From NCBI GenBank assembly GCA_035296325.1, contig DATHBD010000062.1, positions 230,580-294,579 on the forward strand: a stretch of 64,000 nucleotides of DNA, read 5' to 3'. The notes under the pieces are model-generated. The model worked only from the letters and a program-made list of their open reading frames with translations. It was not told the origin of the DNA and did no database searches. Both the position numbers and the translations under genes were made by a program. This DNA comes from DATHBD01 sp035296325 (GTDB lineage: Bacteria; Actinomycetota; Actinomycetes; Mycobacteriales; Micromonosporaceae). Position 1 is the first letter of the stretch; every line of letters begins with the position of its first letter. Below are positions 1 to 9,276 of the stretch, in pieces.

Positions 1-2250
1 TACGTGCCCGCCCTCGCCCTGCCGACGCTCGACATCGATACCTTGATCAGTACGCTGGCGCGGCTGGCCGCGGACGAGCGGGGACTGCGGATGGTCCCGC
101 GCCTCAACGCCCTGGCCGGCGCGATCTCGGCGGCGGGCGCCGACCCACTCGTCGCGGAGCTGCGGGAGCGGCCGGTGGATCCGGACGTCGCCGCCGCGAC
201 GTTCCAGATCTGCTGGTACGCATCGATTCTGCGGCACCTCGGCTTCGCCGACCCGAGGCTGGGCGCCTTCGACGGTGTGGTGCACACCCGGGTGGCGGCG
301 GAGTACCGCGACACGGACGGCCGGCACATCGACGCGACCGCGCGACGGGTGCTGCGCGCCGTGGCCGAGCACATCACCGCTGCCCGCGATGCCTACCCCG
401 ACGAGAACCGGCTGGTCGAGCACCAGGCCAACCTCAAGCGCCGGCACCTGCCGGTACGGTCGCTGTTCGCCCAGGCGCCCCACCTGCTCACCGCGCTCAA
501 GCCGTGCTGGGCGATGAGCCCGCTCGTCGTCTCCCAGCTCCTGCCCAGCGACGGGCCGTACTTCGACGTCGTGGTCTTCGACGAGGCGAGCCAGGTGACG
601 CCGGCGGATGCGGTCCCGGCGCTGCTGCGCGCGCGGCAGGTGGTGGTCGCGGGTGACGAGCACCAGTTGCCGCCGACCGCCTTCTTCACCGCGGTCGAGG
701 ACGACCAGACGCCGGTGGGGCTGACCGCCGAAGGGGAGATGGACCTGTCGTTGACCGCCGGATTCGAGTCCGTGCTGGACGTACTCGCCGCGCTGCTCCC
801 CACGACCATGCTGCGCTGGCACTACCGCAGCCAGGACGACCGGCTGATCGGATTCTCCAACGCCAACATCTACGACGGCGGCCTGGTCACCTTCCCCGGC
901 ACCGCCGGCCCGGGTTCGCTTCGACACGTCCTGGCCACTGGCGTATCGCCAGCGGGGGAGCTGCCCTCGGCGCCCGGCAGTGCCTCCGGTGAGCCGCTGC
1001 CACCGCCACCGTCCGAAGTGGACCAGGTGGTCGAGCTGGTACTGGAGCATGCCGCCACCCGACCGCACGAGTCGCTCGGGGTGATCGCGATGGGCCTGGC
1101 CCACGCCGAGCGGGTCGACCTGGCGCTGCGGCGGGCCCTGGTGGACCGCCCGGAGCTGCACGGCTTCTTCGCCGAGCGAAACCCCGAGGCTGCGACCGGC
1201 GCGGCGCCGTTCTTCGTCAAGAATCTCGAGCGGGTGCAGGGCGACGAGCGGGACGCCGTCATCCTCACCATCGGCTACGGCAAGTCGGCCGACGGGCGTC
1301 TGCCCTACCGGTTCGGCCCGTTGCTGCAGGCTGGCGGCGAGCGCCGGCTCAACGTGGCGATCACCCGCGCACGCCGCCGGATGACCGTGGTCAGCGCGTT
1401 CACCGCCGCCGACATGGACCCGTCGCGGAGCGGCGCCGCCGGGGTGCGGCTGCTGCGGGCGTTCCTCGCCTACGCCGAGTCCGGCGGCGTCGAGCTGGGC
1501 TCGGCGGCGGCCGTGCTGCCTCCGCTCGGCCCGTTCCAGGCCGACGTCCGCGACCGGTTGCGCGCCGCGGGACTGCCGGTCACCGCGCAGTACGGGGTCG
1601 GCGGGCACTGCATCGACTTCGTCGTCGCGGATCCGTCGGCTCCGGAACGGATGGTGCTCGCGATCGAGACCGATGCCGCGACGTACCGTTCGTCGCGCAC
1701 CGCCCGGGACCGTGACCGGCTGCGGCAGGAGCACTTGCAGCGACTGGGCTGGCGTTACCACCGCATCTGGTCTGCCGACTGGTTCGCCGACCCGGAGCGG
1801 CAGGTGGCTCTGGTGGAGGCCGCGTACCTGGAGGCGCTCGACCCGCCGGCGGTGCACACGGCCACCGAGGTGCTGCCGATGCCGGTGGGGGTGGCTGACG
1901 AGCGGGCTGCCGGTGCGGTGCCGGCTGATCGGGTGCCGCCGGTTGTCGGGCCGGCGGTTGCGGGCCCGCCTGTTGTGGAGCCTGTTGCTGAGCTGCCAGC
2001 TGTGGAGCCGCCTGTTGTCGCGCCCGCCGTGGGGGCGATGCCGCGGCCGGAGATTCCGCGCGGGCTGTCAATTCTGGAGTATCGGACCGATCAGCTCGTC
2101 GCCCTGATCCGATGGATTGAATCGGACACCCTGCTGCGCACCGAGGCCGAAGTGGTCGAGGCGGTCATGCGCGAGCTGGGATTCCACCGGCGCAGCTCGC
2201 GGATCACCGCAGTCGTCTCGGCCGCCCTCCGCACCGCCCGGGAGCAGTAG
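1..2250 (+). CDS. SF1 (DUF4011/DUF3320-type) helicase with endonuclease-like domain, C-terminal part
   Basis: The reading frame is open at the first base, so this is the 3' part of a longer gene; the GTG at 4 is only the first in-frame start visible. The Walker A motif must lie upstream. Visible helicase motifs are the Walker B-like FDEASQ (about residues 192-197), GDEHQLPPT, and the C-terminal arginine-finger block RRLNVAITRARRRM near 450. A compact segment at about 505-600 (ETDAATYRSS followed by RDRDRLRQEHLQRLGW) matches the restriction-endonuclease-fold domain commonly fused to these helicases, and the last 60 residues resemble DUF3320. A Pro/Val-rich linker separates the last two. Family members are very large nucleic-acid-dependent ATPases with suspected roles in DNA repair or defence. 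It shares strand with the FHA protein (144 bp gap) and the RecQ-PRTase gene downstream. The helicase call is firm; the cellular role is unknown. Confidence 0.85.
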   Translation, partial: YVPALALPTLDIDTLISTLARLAADERGLRMVPRLNALAGAISAAGADPLVAELRERPVDPDVAAATFQICWYASILRHLGFADPRLGAFDGVVHTRVAAEYRDTDGRHIDATARRVLRAVAEHITAARDAYPDENRLVEHQANLKRRHLPVRSLFAQAPHLLTALKPCWAMSPLVVSQLLPSDGPYFDVVVFDEASQVTPADAVPALLRARQVVVAGDEHQLPPTAFFTAVEDDQTPVGLTAEGEMDLSLTAGFESVLDVLAALLPTTMLRWHYRSQDDRLIGFSNANIYDGGLVTFPGTAGPGSLRHVLATGVSPAGELPSAPGSASGEPLPPPPSEVDQVVELVLEHAATRPHESLGVIAMGLAHAERVDLALRRALVDRPELHGFFAERNPEAATGAAPFFVKNLERVQGDERDAVILTIGYGKSADGRLPYRFGPLLQAGGERRLNVAITRARRRMTVVSAFTAADMDPSRSGAAGVRLLRAFLAYAESGGVELGSAAAVLPPLGPFQADVRDRLRAAGLPVTAQYGVGGHCIDFVVADPSAPERMVLAIETDAATYRSSRTARDRDRLRQEHLQRLGWRYHRIWSADWFADPERQVALVEAAYLEALDPPAVHTATEVLPMPVGVADERAAGAVPADRVPPVVGPAVAGPPVVEPVAELPAVEPPVVAPAVGAMPRPEIPRGLSILEYRTDQLVALIRWIESDTLLRTEAEVVEAVMRELGFHRRSSRITAVVSAALRTAREQ

Positions 2251-2393
2251 CAAACCACTCCCGCCTCAGTTCCCCGAAAATGCCACGATCTTGGGGTCCC
2301 GCGGCGCATCGAACTCGTCGATACTTTCGGATCGGGCTGACCTGTGAGCGGCAAAAAGCCATAGGGTAAGGGCCTGGGCGGGGAGGAGTAATC

Positions 2394-3992
2394 GTGCGTT
2401 TCCAGGTCAGCCGAGTCATGGATACGATCGAGCAGCGTCTGACCACTGATGTCGTTGCTGCTCAGGCTGTGGTCGATCTTGGCGCGGTGGCGCGGTACGT
2501 CGCACTCGACGGCGGTCGCCCGGTGAACCTGCTCCGGATCGGCATGGTGCTCGACGCGCTCGGGCGGTACCTGCTGGACGGTGGTGCGCTGCTCTACGCG
2601 GTGGTTGGCCGCGAGCTGCTCGCCGAAGCGGCGCTGACGTCCAAGGAGCGCATGGTGCTCGGTCGCTGGGCCGACGACGGTCTCATCGAGGTGACCCCGA
2701 TGGTCACGGACCGTCCGGTTGAGATCGCCGACTTCACCGGTGTGCCGTTGATCGTGGTGGGCGACTACACCGGCTTCATTCCCCGGTTTCCGTGGCTGGC
2801 GGATAGTCCCGAGCGCGTTCTTCGACTGTCTCCTCGGGCCGGCGGGGCGGTGCTTCGCCCGGAAGGTGGCGAGGCCGACGAAACCGTCGTGCACGGTCTT
2901 GCCGTCGGCAAGGCTGCCACTCCGTTCAAGTTCCGGTTCAAGGTGCCGCTGACCCGCAAGAAGACCAGCGCCGGTCAGGCCAGGAGTGCCGCGCCGGCCG
3001 AGGTCGCCACGCCGGTCGCCGCCGCGCCCGCCAAGGGTGCCGCTTCGGTCAAGGCAGCGCCCGCCAAGGGCGCGGCTTCGGTCAAGGCGGTAACCCCGGC
3101 GAAGGACGCCGCGCCGGCCAAGGACGCCGCGCCGGCCAAGGACGCCGCGCCGGCCGCAGCCGCCGAGCCGACTGCGGAGCCGGTAACGGCCTCCGACACC
3201 GGCCAGGACGGCGGCGCAGAGGCGCCGGCCACGGGGGTCGAGCATGTGGAAGTGGTTCAGGAGACGGGCGAGGAGGCGGCCGCCACCGTGCAGGCCGCGC
3301 TCGATGCGTTCGCGTTGCGGGGAGCGGTCCGGGTATCCAGCACCCGCGTGGTGCGCCGCCGCTTCACCCGCGCCGATCCGAGTGGGGTGGGCGGCGCGCT
3401 GATGGCGCGCCAGTGGCGGTGCCCGGAGCGGGAATGCTCGGCGTTCGGGCCGTTCCGCCGCATCGGTCAGCCCGTACCCCGGATGAAGGCCGGCGTGCCG
3501 GCCTGCCCCCGCCACGCGGTGCCGGTGAAGGATGTCGGGCCGCGGCCGCCGGCGTACGCCGTCTGTATCGTCGTGGACGACCTGGCCCGGCGGCGCTTCG
3601 TGGTCGACGGCGAGCGGCCGGTGCCGGTGGGACGCCGGCCCGACGATCCGGACGGCGTGTCCCTGGCCGAGTGGCTGCACGACGCGGCCGCCTCGTGGAT
3701 CGCCCCGGAACACCTGCGACTCGAGGTGCAGGACGGGCAACTGGTGGTGACCGACGACAGCGACAACGGCACCCTGGTCTGGAAGCGCTCCGGGCCGGAC
3801 GATCCCGGGCAGACCACCCGGCTGTACCGGCAGACCTACGTCCTGGACGACTGGGACAGCGTCGAGCTGTACACCGGTGTGGAGCTGATCCGCGCGGACC
3901 GCCGCCTGGCGACCGTGATCCGCGGGATCGAGCCGCTGTCCGTGCTGCTCGACGCCCCGACGGTCGCCATGGTGCGGCCCAACTTCAGATGA
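2394..3992 (+). CDS. FHA-like domain protein with Lys/Ala/Pro-rich linker and Zn-ribbon-like cysteines
   Basis: A GTG start at 2394 is preceded by GGGGAGGAG at a good distance. The N-terminal 180 residues form a compact Leu/Val-rich alpha/beta domain that I do not recognise. Residues about 190-270 are a low-complexity tail with repeated AKGAASVK and AKDAAP units, like histone H1-type or nucleoid-protein tails. A Cys/His cluster follows (CPEREC near 343 and CPRH near 371), suggesting a zinc ribbon. The C-terminal part contains an FHA-like core: VGRRPDD, then PEHLRLEV and DNGTLVW, which places G-R, S/H-like and N-G-T positions in the right order for a phosphothreonine-binding fold. It lies between a helicase-nuclease and a RecQ-like helicase, 13 bp from the latter, so it is probably an accessory or phospho-sensing subunit. 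The FHA assignment is probable; the function is inferred from context. Confidence 0.7.
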   Translation: MRFQVSRVMDTIEQRLTTDVVAAQAVVDLGAVARYVALDGGRPVNLLRIGMVLDALGRYLLDGGALLYAVVGRELLAEAALTSKERMVLGRWADDGLIEVTPMVTDRPVEIADFTGVPLIVVGDYTGFIPRFPWLADSPERVLRLSPRAGGAVLRPEGGEADETVVHGLAVGKAATPFKFRFKVPLTRKKTSAGQARSAAPAEVATPVAAAPAKGAASVKAAPAKGAASVKAVTPAKDAAPAKDAAPAKDAAPAAAAEPTAEPVTASDTGQDGGAEAPATGVEHVEVVQETGEEAAATVQAALDAFALRGAVRVSSTRVVRRRFTRADPSGVGGALMARQWRCPERECSAFGPFRRIGQPVPRMKAGVPACPRHAVPVKDVGPRPPAYAVCIVVDDLARRRFVVDGERPVPVGRRPDDPDGVSLAEWLHDAAASWIAPEHLRLEVQDGQLVVTDDSDNGTLVWKRSGPDDPGQTTRLYRQTYVLDDWDSVELYTGVELIRADRRLATVIRGIEPLSVLLDAPTVAMVRPNFR

Positions 3993-4005
3993 CCGTGCAG
4001 ACCAG

Positions 4006-6159
4006 ATGACCGCGCCGACAGACGCCGGTACGCAGCTGCGCGCCGAAGCCGGGGAGGTCCTCCGCGCCCTCGCCGGCACACACGCGGTGCTGCGTGAGGA
4101 CCAGTGGCTGGCCATCGATGCGCTGGTGCGGCACGCCCGCCGGGTGCTCTGCGTGCAGCGCACCGGGTGGGGCAAATCGGCTGTGTACTTCGTGGCGACC
4201 GCGCTGCTCCGGCGGCGGGGCGCCGGCCCGACCGTGATCGTGTCGCCGCTGCTGGCGCTGATGCGCAACCAGGTGGCGGCCGCCGCCCGCGCCGGCATCG
4301 TGGCCCGCACCATCAACTCCGCCAACCTCTCCGAGTGGGACACCATCGCCGCCCAGGTGCAGGCCGGCGAGGTCGACGTGTTGTTGATCAGCCCGGAGCG
4401 GCTCAACAATCCGGATTTCCGCGACAACGTGCTGCCGAAGCTGGCCGCCACCACCGGCCTGCTGGTGGTGGACGAGGCGCACTGCGTCTCCGACTGGGGC
4501 CACGACTTCCGGCCGGATTACCGCCGGCTGCGCACCCTGCTCGGCGAACTCGGGCCGGACACCCCGGTCCTGGCCACCACCGCCACGGCCAACGCCCGGG
4601 TCACCCAGGACGTGGCCGAACAGCTCGGGCAGGCACTCGTGCTGCGCGGGTCACTCGACCGGGAGTCGCTGCGACTCGGCGTACTGCGGCTGCCCACCGC
4701 GGCCGACCGCCTCGGCTGGCTGGCCGAGCACCTGGCGTCGCTGCCCGGCTCCGGCATCATCTACACCCTCACCGTCGCCGCCGCGACGGACACCGCGACG
4801 TTCCTGCGCGGCCGCGGCTATCCGGTGGCCGCCTACAGTGGACAGTCGGAGGACGCGGACCGGCAGGCCGCCGAGGATGACCTGCTGCACAACCGGATCA
4901 AGGCGCTGGTCGCCACGTCGGCGCTCGGGATGGGGTTCGACAAGCCCGACCTCGGGTTCGTCGTGCATCTCGGCGCGCCGGCCTCCCCGATCGCGTACTA
5001 CCAGCAGGTGGGACGTGCCGGGCGCGCGGTGGACACCGCCGATGTGCTGCTGCTGCCGGGCCACGAGGACGAGGCCATCTGGCGGTACTTCGCGTCGCTC
5101 GCGTTCCCGCCGGAGCAGCAGGTGCGGGAGGTGCTCGACGTGCTGGCGGCGGCCGGCCGACCACTGTCCACCCCGGCGCTCGAGGCGCAGGTCGAGCTGC
5201 GCCGCAGCCGCCTGGAGCTGATGCTCAAGGTGCTCGACGTGGACGGCGCGGTACGTCGGGTCAAGGGCGGCTGGATGTCCACCGGCATGCCGTGGGAGCA
5301 CGACGCCGAGCGGTACGCCCGGATCGCCGCCGCCCGCAGCGCGGAGCAGGACGCGATGCGTACCTACGCCGCTGGTGACGTGCGCGGCTCCGCCGCCGAC
5401 GCCATCCGGTGCCGGATGGAGTACCTGCGGCAGTGTCTCGACGATCCGGCGGCCAGCCCGTGCGGGCGCTGCGACCGCTGCGCGCCGCCGTGGTACCCCA
5501 CCGAGGTCGGCGGCACTGCGCTCGCCGCCGCCCGCGCGCAGCTCGGCCAGGCCGGAGTCGAGATCGCGCCCCGGAAGTTGTGGCCGACCGGGCTCGCCGC
5601 GGTCGGCGTGCCGTTGACCGGGAAGATCGCCGCGGGGGAGCAGACCGAGCCCGGGCGGGCGATCGGACGCCTCTCCGATCTGGGCTGGGGCGATCGGCTG
5701 CGCCGGGCGGTGGATCCGGCAGCGCCGGACGCGCCGGTGTCGGGCGAGCTGTTCGCCGGCGTGGTGGAAGTGCTGGCGGCGTGGGCGCGCGGGGAGGATC
5801 GATGGGCCGCGCGGCCGGTCGGCGTGGTGACCATCGGGTCGCGGCGGCGGCCGGCGCTGGTGCAGTCCGTGGGCGCCCGGATCGCCACGGTGGGCCGGCT
5901 GCCGCTGCTCGGCGAGATTTCGATGGTCGCAGCGACGCCGGAGGGTTCCCGGGTCAACAGCGCCCACCGGGTGCGGGCCCTCGTTGACGCCTTCGCGGTG
6001 CCGCCGGAGTTGAGCGACCAACTCGCCAGGTTGGACGGCCCGGTGCTGCTGGTGGACGACCTTGTCGACACGGGGTGGACGATGGCCCTCGCCGCGCGAC
6101 TGCTGCGCCGAGCCGGCGCACCGGCCGTCCTGCCGTTCGCCCTCGCCCTGGCGGGTTGA
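4006..6159 (+). CDS. RecQ-type ATP-dependent DNA helicase fused to a C-terminal phosphoribosyltransferase domain
   Basis: Motif order is typical of RecQ. LREDQW is the motif 0 glutamine region, and motif I is TGWGKS (near residue 55, with Trp inside the P-loop). Then come DEAH in VVDEAHCVSDWGHDFRPDY, motif III TATAN, ATSALGMGFDKPD, and motif VI QQVGRAGRA near 335-342. A Cys cluster near 469-492 (C-x8-C, CGRCDRC) is the RecQ zinc-binding site. Instead of the usual HRDC domain, the last 200 residues carry a type I phosphoribosyltransferase fold with the PRPP-binding loop LLVDDLVDTGWT near 685. 3'-5' unwinding is expected from the family; the role of the PRTase part is unknown. It is 13 bp downstream of the FHA-like gene and is the last gene before a strong terminator, so it probably belongs to that operon. 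Confidence 0.88.
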   Translation: MTAPTDAGTQLRAEAGEVLRALAGTHAVLREDQWLAIDALVRHARRVLCVQRTGWGKSAVYFVATALLRRRGAGPTVIVSPLLALMRNQVAAAARAGIVARTINSANLSEWDTIAAQVQAGEVDVLLISPERLNNPDFRDNVLPKLAATTGLLVVDEAHCVSDWGHDFRPDYRRLRTLLGELGPDTPVLATTATANARVTQDVAEQLGQALVLRGSLDRESLRLGVLRLPTAADRLGWLAEHLASLPGSGIIYTLTVAAATDTATFLRGRGYPVAAYSGQSEDADRQAAEDDLLHNRIKALVATSALGMGFDKPDLGFVVHLGAPASPIAYYQQVGRAGRAVDTADVLLLPGHEDEAIWRYFASLAFPPEQQVREVLDVLAAAGRPLSTPALEAQVELRRSRLELMLKVLDVDGAVRRVKGGWMSTGMPWEHDAERYARIAAARSAEQDAMRTYAAGDVRGSAADAIRCRMEYLRQCLDDPAASPCGRCDRCAPPWYPTEVGGTALAAARAQLGQAGVEIAPRKLWPTGLAAVGVPLTGKIAAGEQTEPGRAIGRLSDLGWGDRLRRAVDPAAPDAPVSGELFAGVVEVLAAWARGEDRWAARPVGVVTIGSRRRPALVQSVGARIATVGRLPLLGEISMVAATPEGSRVNSAHRVRALVDAFAVPPELSDQLARLDGPVLLVDDLVDTGWTMALAARLLRRAGAPAVLPFALALAG

Positions 6160-6171
6160 CCCACACATGCG

Positions 6172-6214
6172 CCACCGACCCGTCCCGGCGGGGAACGCCG
6201 GGACGGGTCGGTGG
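6172..6214. terminator. Strong bidirectional terminator hairpin
   Basis: A perfect 19-bp inverted repeat (6172-6190 with 6196-6214) with a 5-nt loop sits between the convergent RecQ-PRTase gene and the S1 protease gene. It has no clear U-tract, as is common for actinobacterial terminators. Confidence 0.8.
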
Positions 6215-6262
6215 TGCGTAACCGGTGCGGTCGGATGACCCGGTCCGTCCGCACCGGTCGTC

Positions 6263-7825
6263 TCAGCCGGCGGTCACACCCAGGCTGTACGTCCCCGAGC
6301 CGCGCACCGAGGTGACCTGCCACCGGTAGAAGCCGGCCGCCGCGGTCACCGCGAGGGTCTTGTCGCCCCCGCCGGCCGGGGCGCGCGCCACGGTCGCGAA
6401 CTGCCGACCGTCCCAGCGCTGCAGCGCCAGCGTGAACTCCGCATCCCCCGGAACGTCCAGGCAGCCCAGCTGCCTGCCGCCCGCGGTGGTCTCGTAGAAG
6501 GCGCCGTCGGGCTGGATCTGGTTCGCTCCGCCGCCGGTCAGCGACCCGCGGAAGACCGTCGAACTGGTGGCGCAGCTGAGGGCGGCATCCCGCGCCGGCG
6601 GCGCGGGCGTTCCGGCGCCACCGGTCGGCGGCTGCCCGGCGGCGTCGCTCCCGCCGCCGTTGGTGACCAGTCTCGCCCCGACTGCCGTGAGGATCTCGTT
6701 GACCGGCTGGAAGAACGACGCCCCGCCGGCCGTGCAGTCCCCGGAACCGCCGGACGTGATGCCCTGCGCCTGGTCACCGGAGATGAACGAGCCACCGGAG
6801 TCGCCGCCCTCGGCGCAGACGTCGGTCTGCGTCAGGCCGGTGACCGCGCCTTCGGGGTAGTTCACCGTGACGTTCTTGACCTGGATCCTGCCGCAGCGCG
6901 TGCCGGTGGTCGAGCCGGTTCGGCACACCGAGGCGCCGACCGGCGCTTCCTGGGAGCCGGCGACCGGCACAGTGCGGTTCTCCTGCGCCACGACCGGCTG
7001 GGGCGTCCAGTTCTGGTTCACCTCGACCAGGGCGAAGTCGCCCCGGCCGGGGAAGGTGGACTGCTCGACGGTGCCCTGTGCGACCTGGTTGAAGCCGGTG
7101 GTCCGACTGCCGGCCGGGCCGCAGTGGCCGGCGGTCAGGAAGCCGTTGGCCACCGAGAAGCCAACCGAGCAGCGCGCGGAGCTGTTGACGAAGTACGCGT
7201 CACCGCCGCGCACGTCGAAGAGCGGGCGGACCGCGTCGGGCGCGGGCACCACCCGTACCGCGGCGGGGTCGGTGCCACTCGCGGCGATGAACGCCTCAGC
7301 CTGCTTCATGGCGGCCGGCTGAGCCAGGACGACAAGTGTGTTGCTCGGTACGTCGATGTACCAGCCGCGGATCGCGTTGTGCGCCGGCGTCGACGAATCG
7401 TCGAGGCCGTCCTTGAGCGTCGCGAGCTGGCTGGCGCTCCGGGTGACCACCCGGGGCTGTGCTCCCGCCGCCCGTACCGTCGCGGTGGCTGCGGAGTCGG
7501 TGACCGCGACCATCAGCTCCTGGCCGTTCTCGGCGATCCACGCACCGCCGAATCTCGCGCCCAGCTTGCTGCGCAGCCGGGATTCGGTGCGGCGGGCCCA
7601 GCGTTCCGTCGCGATCCGCGCCTGGGTCTGGGCCGGCGTGAGCCGCAGGTCGCGGGCCATCGCGGCGGCCATGTCGGGGTCCTGTGGTCGGGCGTCGGCG
7701 AAGGCGAGGGTGTCGAGCGAGCCGGGTGGCCGTTCGGTGGTGGCGAGCGCCGGGACAGTGACGGAGAACAGCGCGGCGAGTGCCACCAGCGCGACCGTCA
7801 GCAGGATCAATCGCCGTTGGATCAT
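6263..7825 (-). CDS. Secreted S1-family (streptogrisin/alpha-lytic type) serine protease
   Basis: Start chosen at the ATG at 7825, preceded by GGAGGCGG; the longer frame upstream lacks a signal peptide. Residues 1-30 (MIQRRLILLTVALVALAALF) form a signal peptide. A pro-region of about 170 residues follows, then the trypsin-like domain with the catalytic His in TAGHC, Asp in GRGDFALVEV and Ser in EGGDSGGSF. Pairs of Cys fit the disulfides of streptogrisin-type enzymes. After a Gly/Pro-rich linker the C-terminal 100 residues form a beta-rich module like the bacterial pre-peptidase C-terminal (PPC) domain, probably for substrate or wall binding. It should hydrolyse extracellular proteins after autocatalytic removal of the pro-region. 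It is transcribed towards the RecQ-PRTase gene and is apparently monocistronic. Confidence 0.9.
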   Translation of the reverse strand: MIQRRLILLTVALVALAALFSVTVPALATTERPPGSLDTLAFADARPQDPDMAAAMARDLRLTPAQTQARIATERWARRTESRLRSKLGARFGGAWIAENGQELMVAVTDSAATATVRAAGAQPRVVTRSASQLATLKDGLDDSSTPAHNAIRGWYIDVPSNTLVVLAQPAAMKQAEAFIAASGTDPAAVRVVPAPDAVRPLFDVRGGDAYFVNSSARCSVGFSVANGFLTAGHCGPAGSRTTGFNQVAQGTVEQSTFPGRGDFALVEVNQNWTPQPVVAQENRTVPVAGSQEAPVGASVCRTGSTTGTRCGRIQVKNVTVNYPEGAVTGLTQTDVCAEGGDSGGSFISGDQAQGITSGGSGDCTAGGASFFQPVNEILTAVGARLVTNGGGSDAAGQPPTGGAGTPAPPARDAALSCATSSTVFRGSLTGGGANQIQPDGAFYETTAGGRQLGCLDVPGDAEFTLALQRWDGRQFATVARAPAGGGDKTLAVTAAAGFYRWQVTSVRGSGTYSLGVTAG

Positions 7826-8151
7826 GCCGCCTCCGCCCCGCCGCTCGCGGCGTGCGGGGGGAACTGCGCTCAGCTGCAAAGGGGTGCGGATGACGACCTC
7901 CGGGGTCCGATCGGGCGGCGACCGGGACAAATCAGGACTTGGTACTTCTCCGGCATATGCGTCGAGGGAGCTCCACCAGGCCTCCTTCGCGTCGGAATGG
8001 CAACGTCGGACCGACCGCCCGGACGCACCGCCCGGAGGGGCGGCGCATCCGGCCATCGAGCGCCGTCATAGCGGAGTACGGTGCACGCCGCTGTGGAGTT
8101 CATTGGTTACCGTGCTTGTCGGGAAAAATTTCCCGGCCAGCCTCGGCGCAG
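7826..8151. other. Intergenic region between expansin-like gene and protease gene
   Basis: These 326 bases contain no convincing gene. They should hold the reverse-strand promoter of the S1 protease and the 3' end signal of the expansin-like gene. An A/T-rich imperfect palindrome around 8119-8136 (GGGAAA/TTTCCC) is the only local hairpin noticed and is a weak terminator candidate. Confidence 0.5.
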
Positions 8152-9276
8152 TCACCGGCAGCCGCTCGCGGCGGCCTGAACGGCTGGGCCGGCCTCGTCG
8201 GTGGACGTCGCCGGGTCGGCGCTGGCGCTCGCCGCGGCTTCCACGCTCACGTCCGCCGATGGAGTCTGGGCGGCCGCCGGTGCCGCTGTGGTCGACGCGG
8301 CGGATGGAGTCGTCGTGGCGACTGCCGAGGCGGTGGCCCCCGGCCGGGGCCGGGCCGGTGCGGTACTGGTCCGGGGCTGGTTCGCCGCCGAGCCCGCCGC
8401 TGAGCCTGCCGCTGAGCCCGCCGCCCCGTCCCGCATGAAGACGCCGGTCCGCTGCACCGTGCCCGGGCTCAGCGTGATCCCGGAGACCGTCGCCTGACGC
8501 CCGGTGACATCGGTGAGTCGCACGGTGAACGGGCCACTGCCGGCGCCGTTGGTGTCCAGCCAGTAGTTGTAGTCGGTCCGGGTGAGCCCTTCCCAGGCGC
8601 CGGAACCGCTCTTCAGCTCCACCTTGGCCAGGGCGTTGCCGGTGTTGTCGGCGAGGATCGCCAGCCAGTACTGCGACGAGCCTTCCTTGACCCGCATCGT
8701 CAACGGCTCGGACAGGGCTGGGTCGCGGACCACCTGGTAGGTGATCGGGATGATCCCGGCGACCTGGTCGCCGATCCGCTTGAACGCCTCCAGGCCGAGG
8801 TCGAGGTGCCCGGGGGCGCACTCCGGGCACTGGTCCACCGCCTTGACCCGCACGGTGCCCTTGGGGCCGGTCACGTCGTAGTACGCGCCACAGCCACCGG
8901 CGGCGGCGTACGCGGCCGGGCCAAGCGCGACGTACAGCGGGCTGGCCTGGTGGCCGAACGAGCAGTTTCCGCCGTTTCCGCCGACGGTGTAGTAGGTCGC
9001 CTTACCCGAGGACCCGGCCAGCGCCGGTGCCGCCGTGGCGCAACCGGCGCTCACGGACTGGACCACGAGGAGTACCGAGGCAAGCACCGCCACCGCGGCG
9101 AACCCGCCGGCGCCCGCCAGCACCCAGCCGGGCAACCGCCGGATCCGGGTCAACCAGTCGGTGACCAGCCCCGCGACTCGTTGGGCCGCCTCGGCGGATG
9201 GTGTCGCCGTGCCGGCCGCATGCCGGCGTCGACCCACCCGCGGTGTACCGGAAGATAGATAATCGCCACTATGCAC
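8152..9276 (-). CDS. Membrane-anchored expansin-like (EXLX1/YoaJ-type) cell-wall-loosening protein
   Basis: GTG start at 9276, overlapping the end of the upstream PAP2 gene by 8 nt. A cytoplasmic stretch of about 48 residues precedes a single membrane segment (WVLAGAGGFAAVAVLASVLL) that ends near a Cys in VSAGC, so either an uncleaved anchor or an atypical lipobox is possible. The mature part has the double-psi barrel D1 domain with paired Cys and the signature CPECAPGHLDLGLEAF, which holds the key Asp. A D2/CBM63-like cellulose-binding domain follows (SSQYWLAI and the aromatic YNYWLDTNG). The C-terminal 110 residues are an Ala/Ser/Thr-rich, probably glycosylated, disordered tail. Expansins loosen cellulose or peptidoglycan networks without hydrolysis. 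Family assignment is confident; the natural target polymer is not known. Confidence 0.85.
   Translation of the reverse strand: MHSGDYLSSGTPRVGRRRHAAGTATPSAEAAQRVAGLVTDWLTRIRRLPGWVLAGAGGFAAVAVLASVLLVVQSVSAGCATAAPALAGSSGKATYYTVGGNGGNCSFGHQASPLYVALGPAAYAAAGGCGAYYDVTGPKGTVRVKAVDQCPECAPGHLDLGLEAFKRIGDQVAGIIPITYQVVRDPALSEPLTMRVKEGSSQYWLAILADNTGNALAKVELKSGSGAWEGLTRTDYNYWLDTNGAGSGPFTVRLTDVTGRQATVSGITLSPGTVQRTGVFMRDGAAGSAAGSAAGSAANQPRTSTAPARPRPGATASAVATTTPSAASTTAAPAAAQTPSADVSVEAAASASADPATSTDEAGPAVQAAASGCR

Noticed and set aside
2091..4454. A 787-codon frame on the reverse strand across the FHA-like gene
   Set aside because: It is antisense to two genes with clear motifs and RBSs, is Arg/His/Gly-rich without domains, and long antisense frames are common at this GC content.
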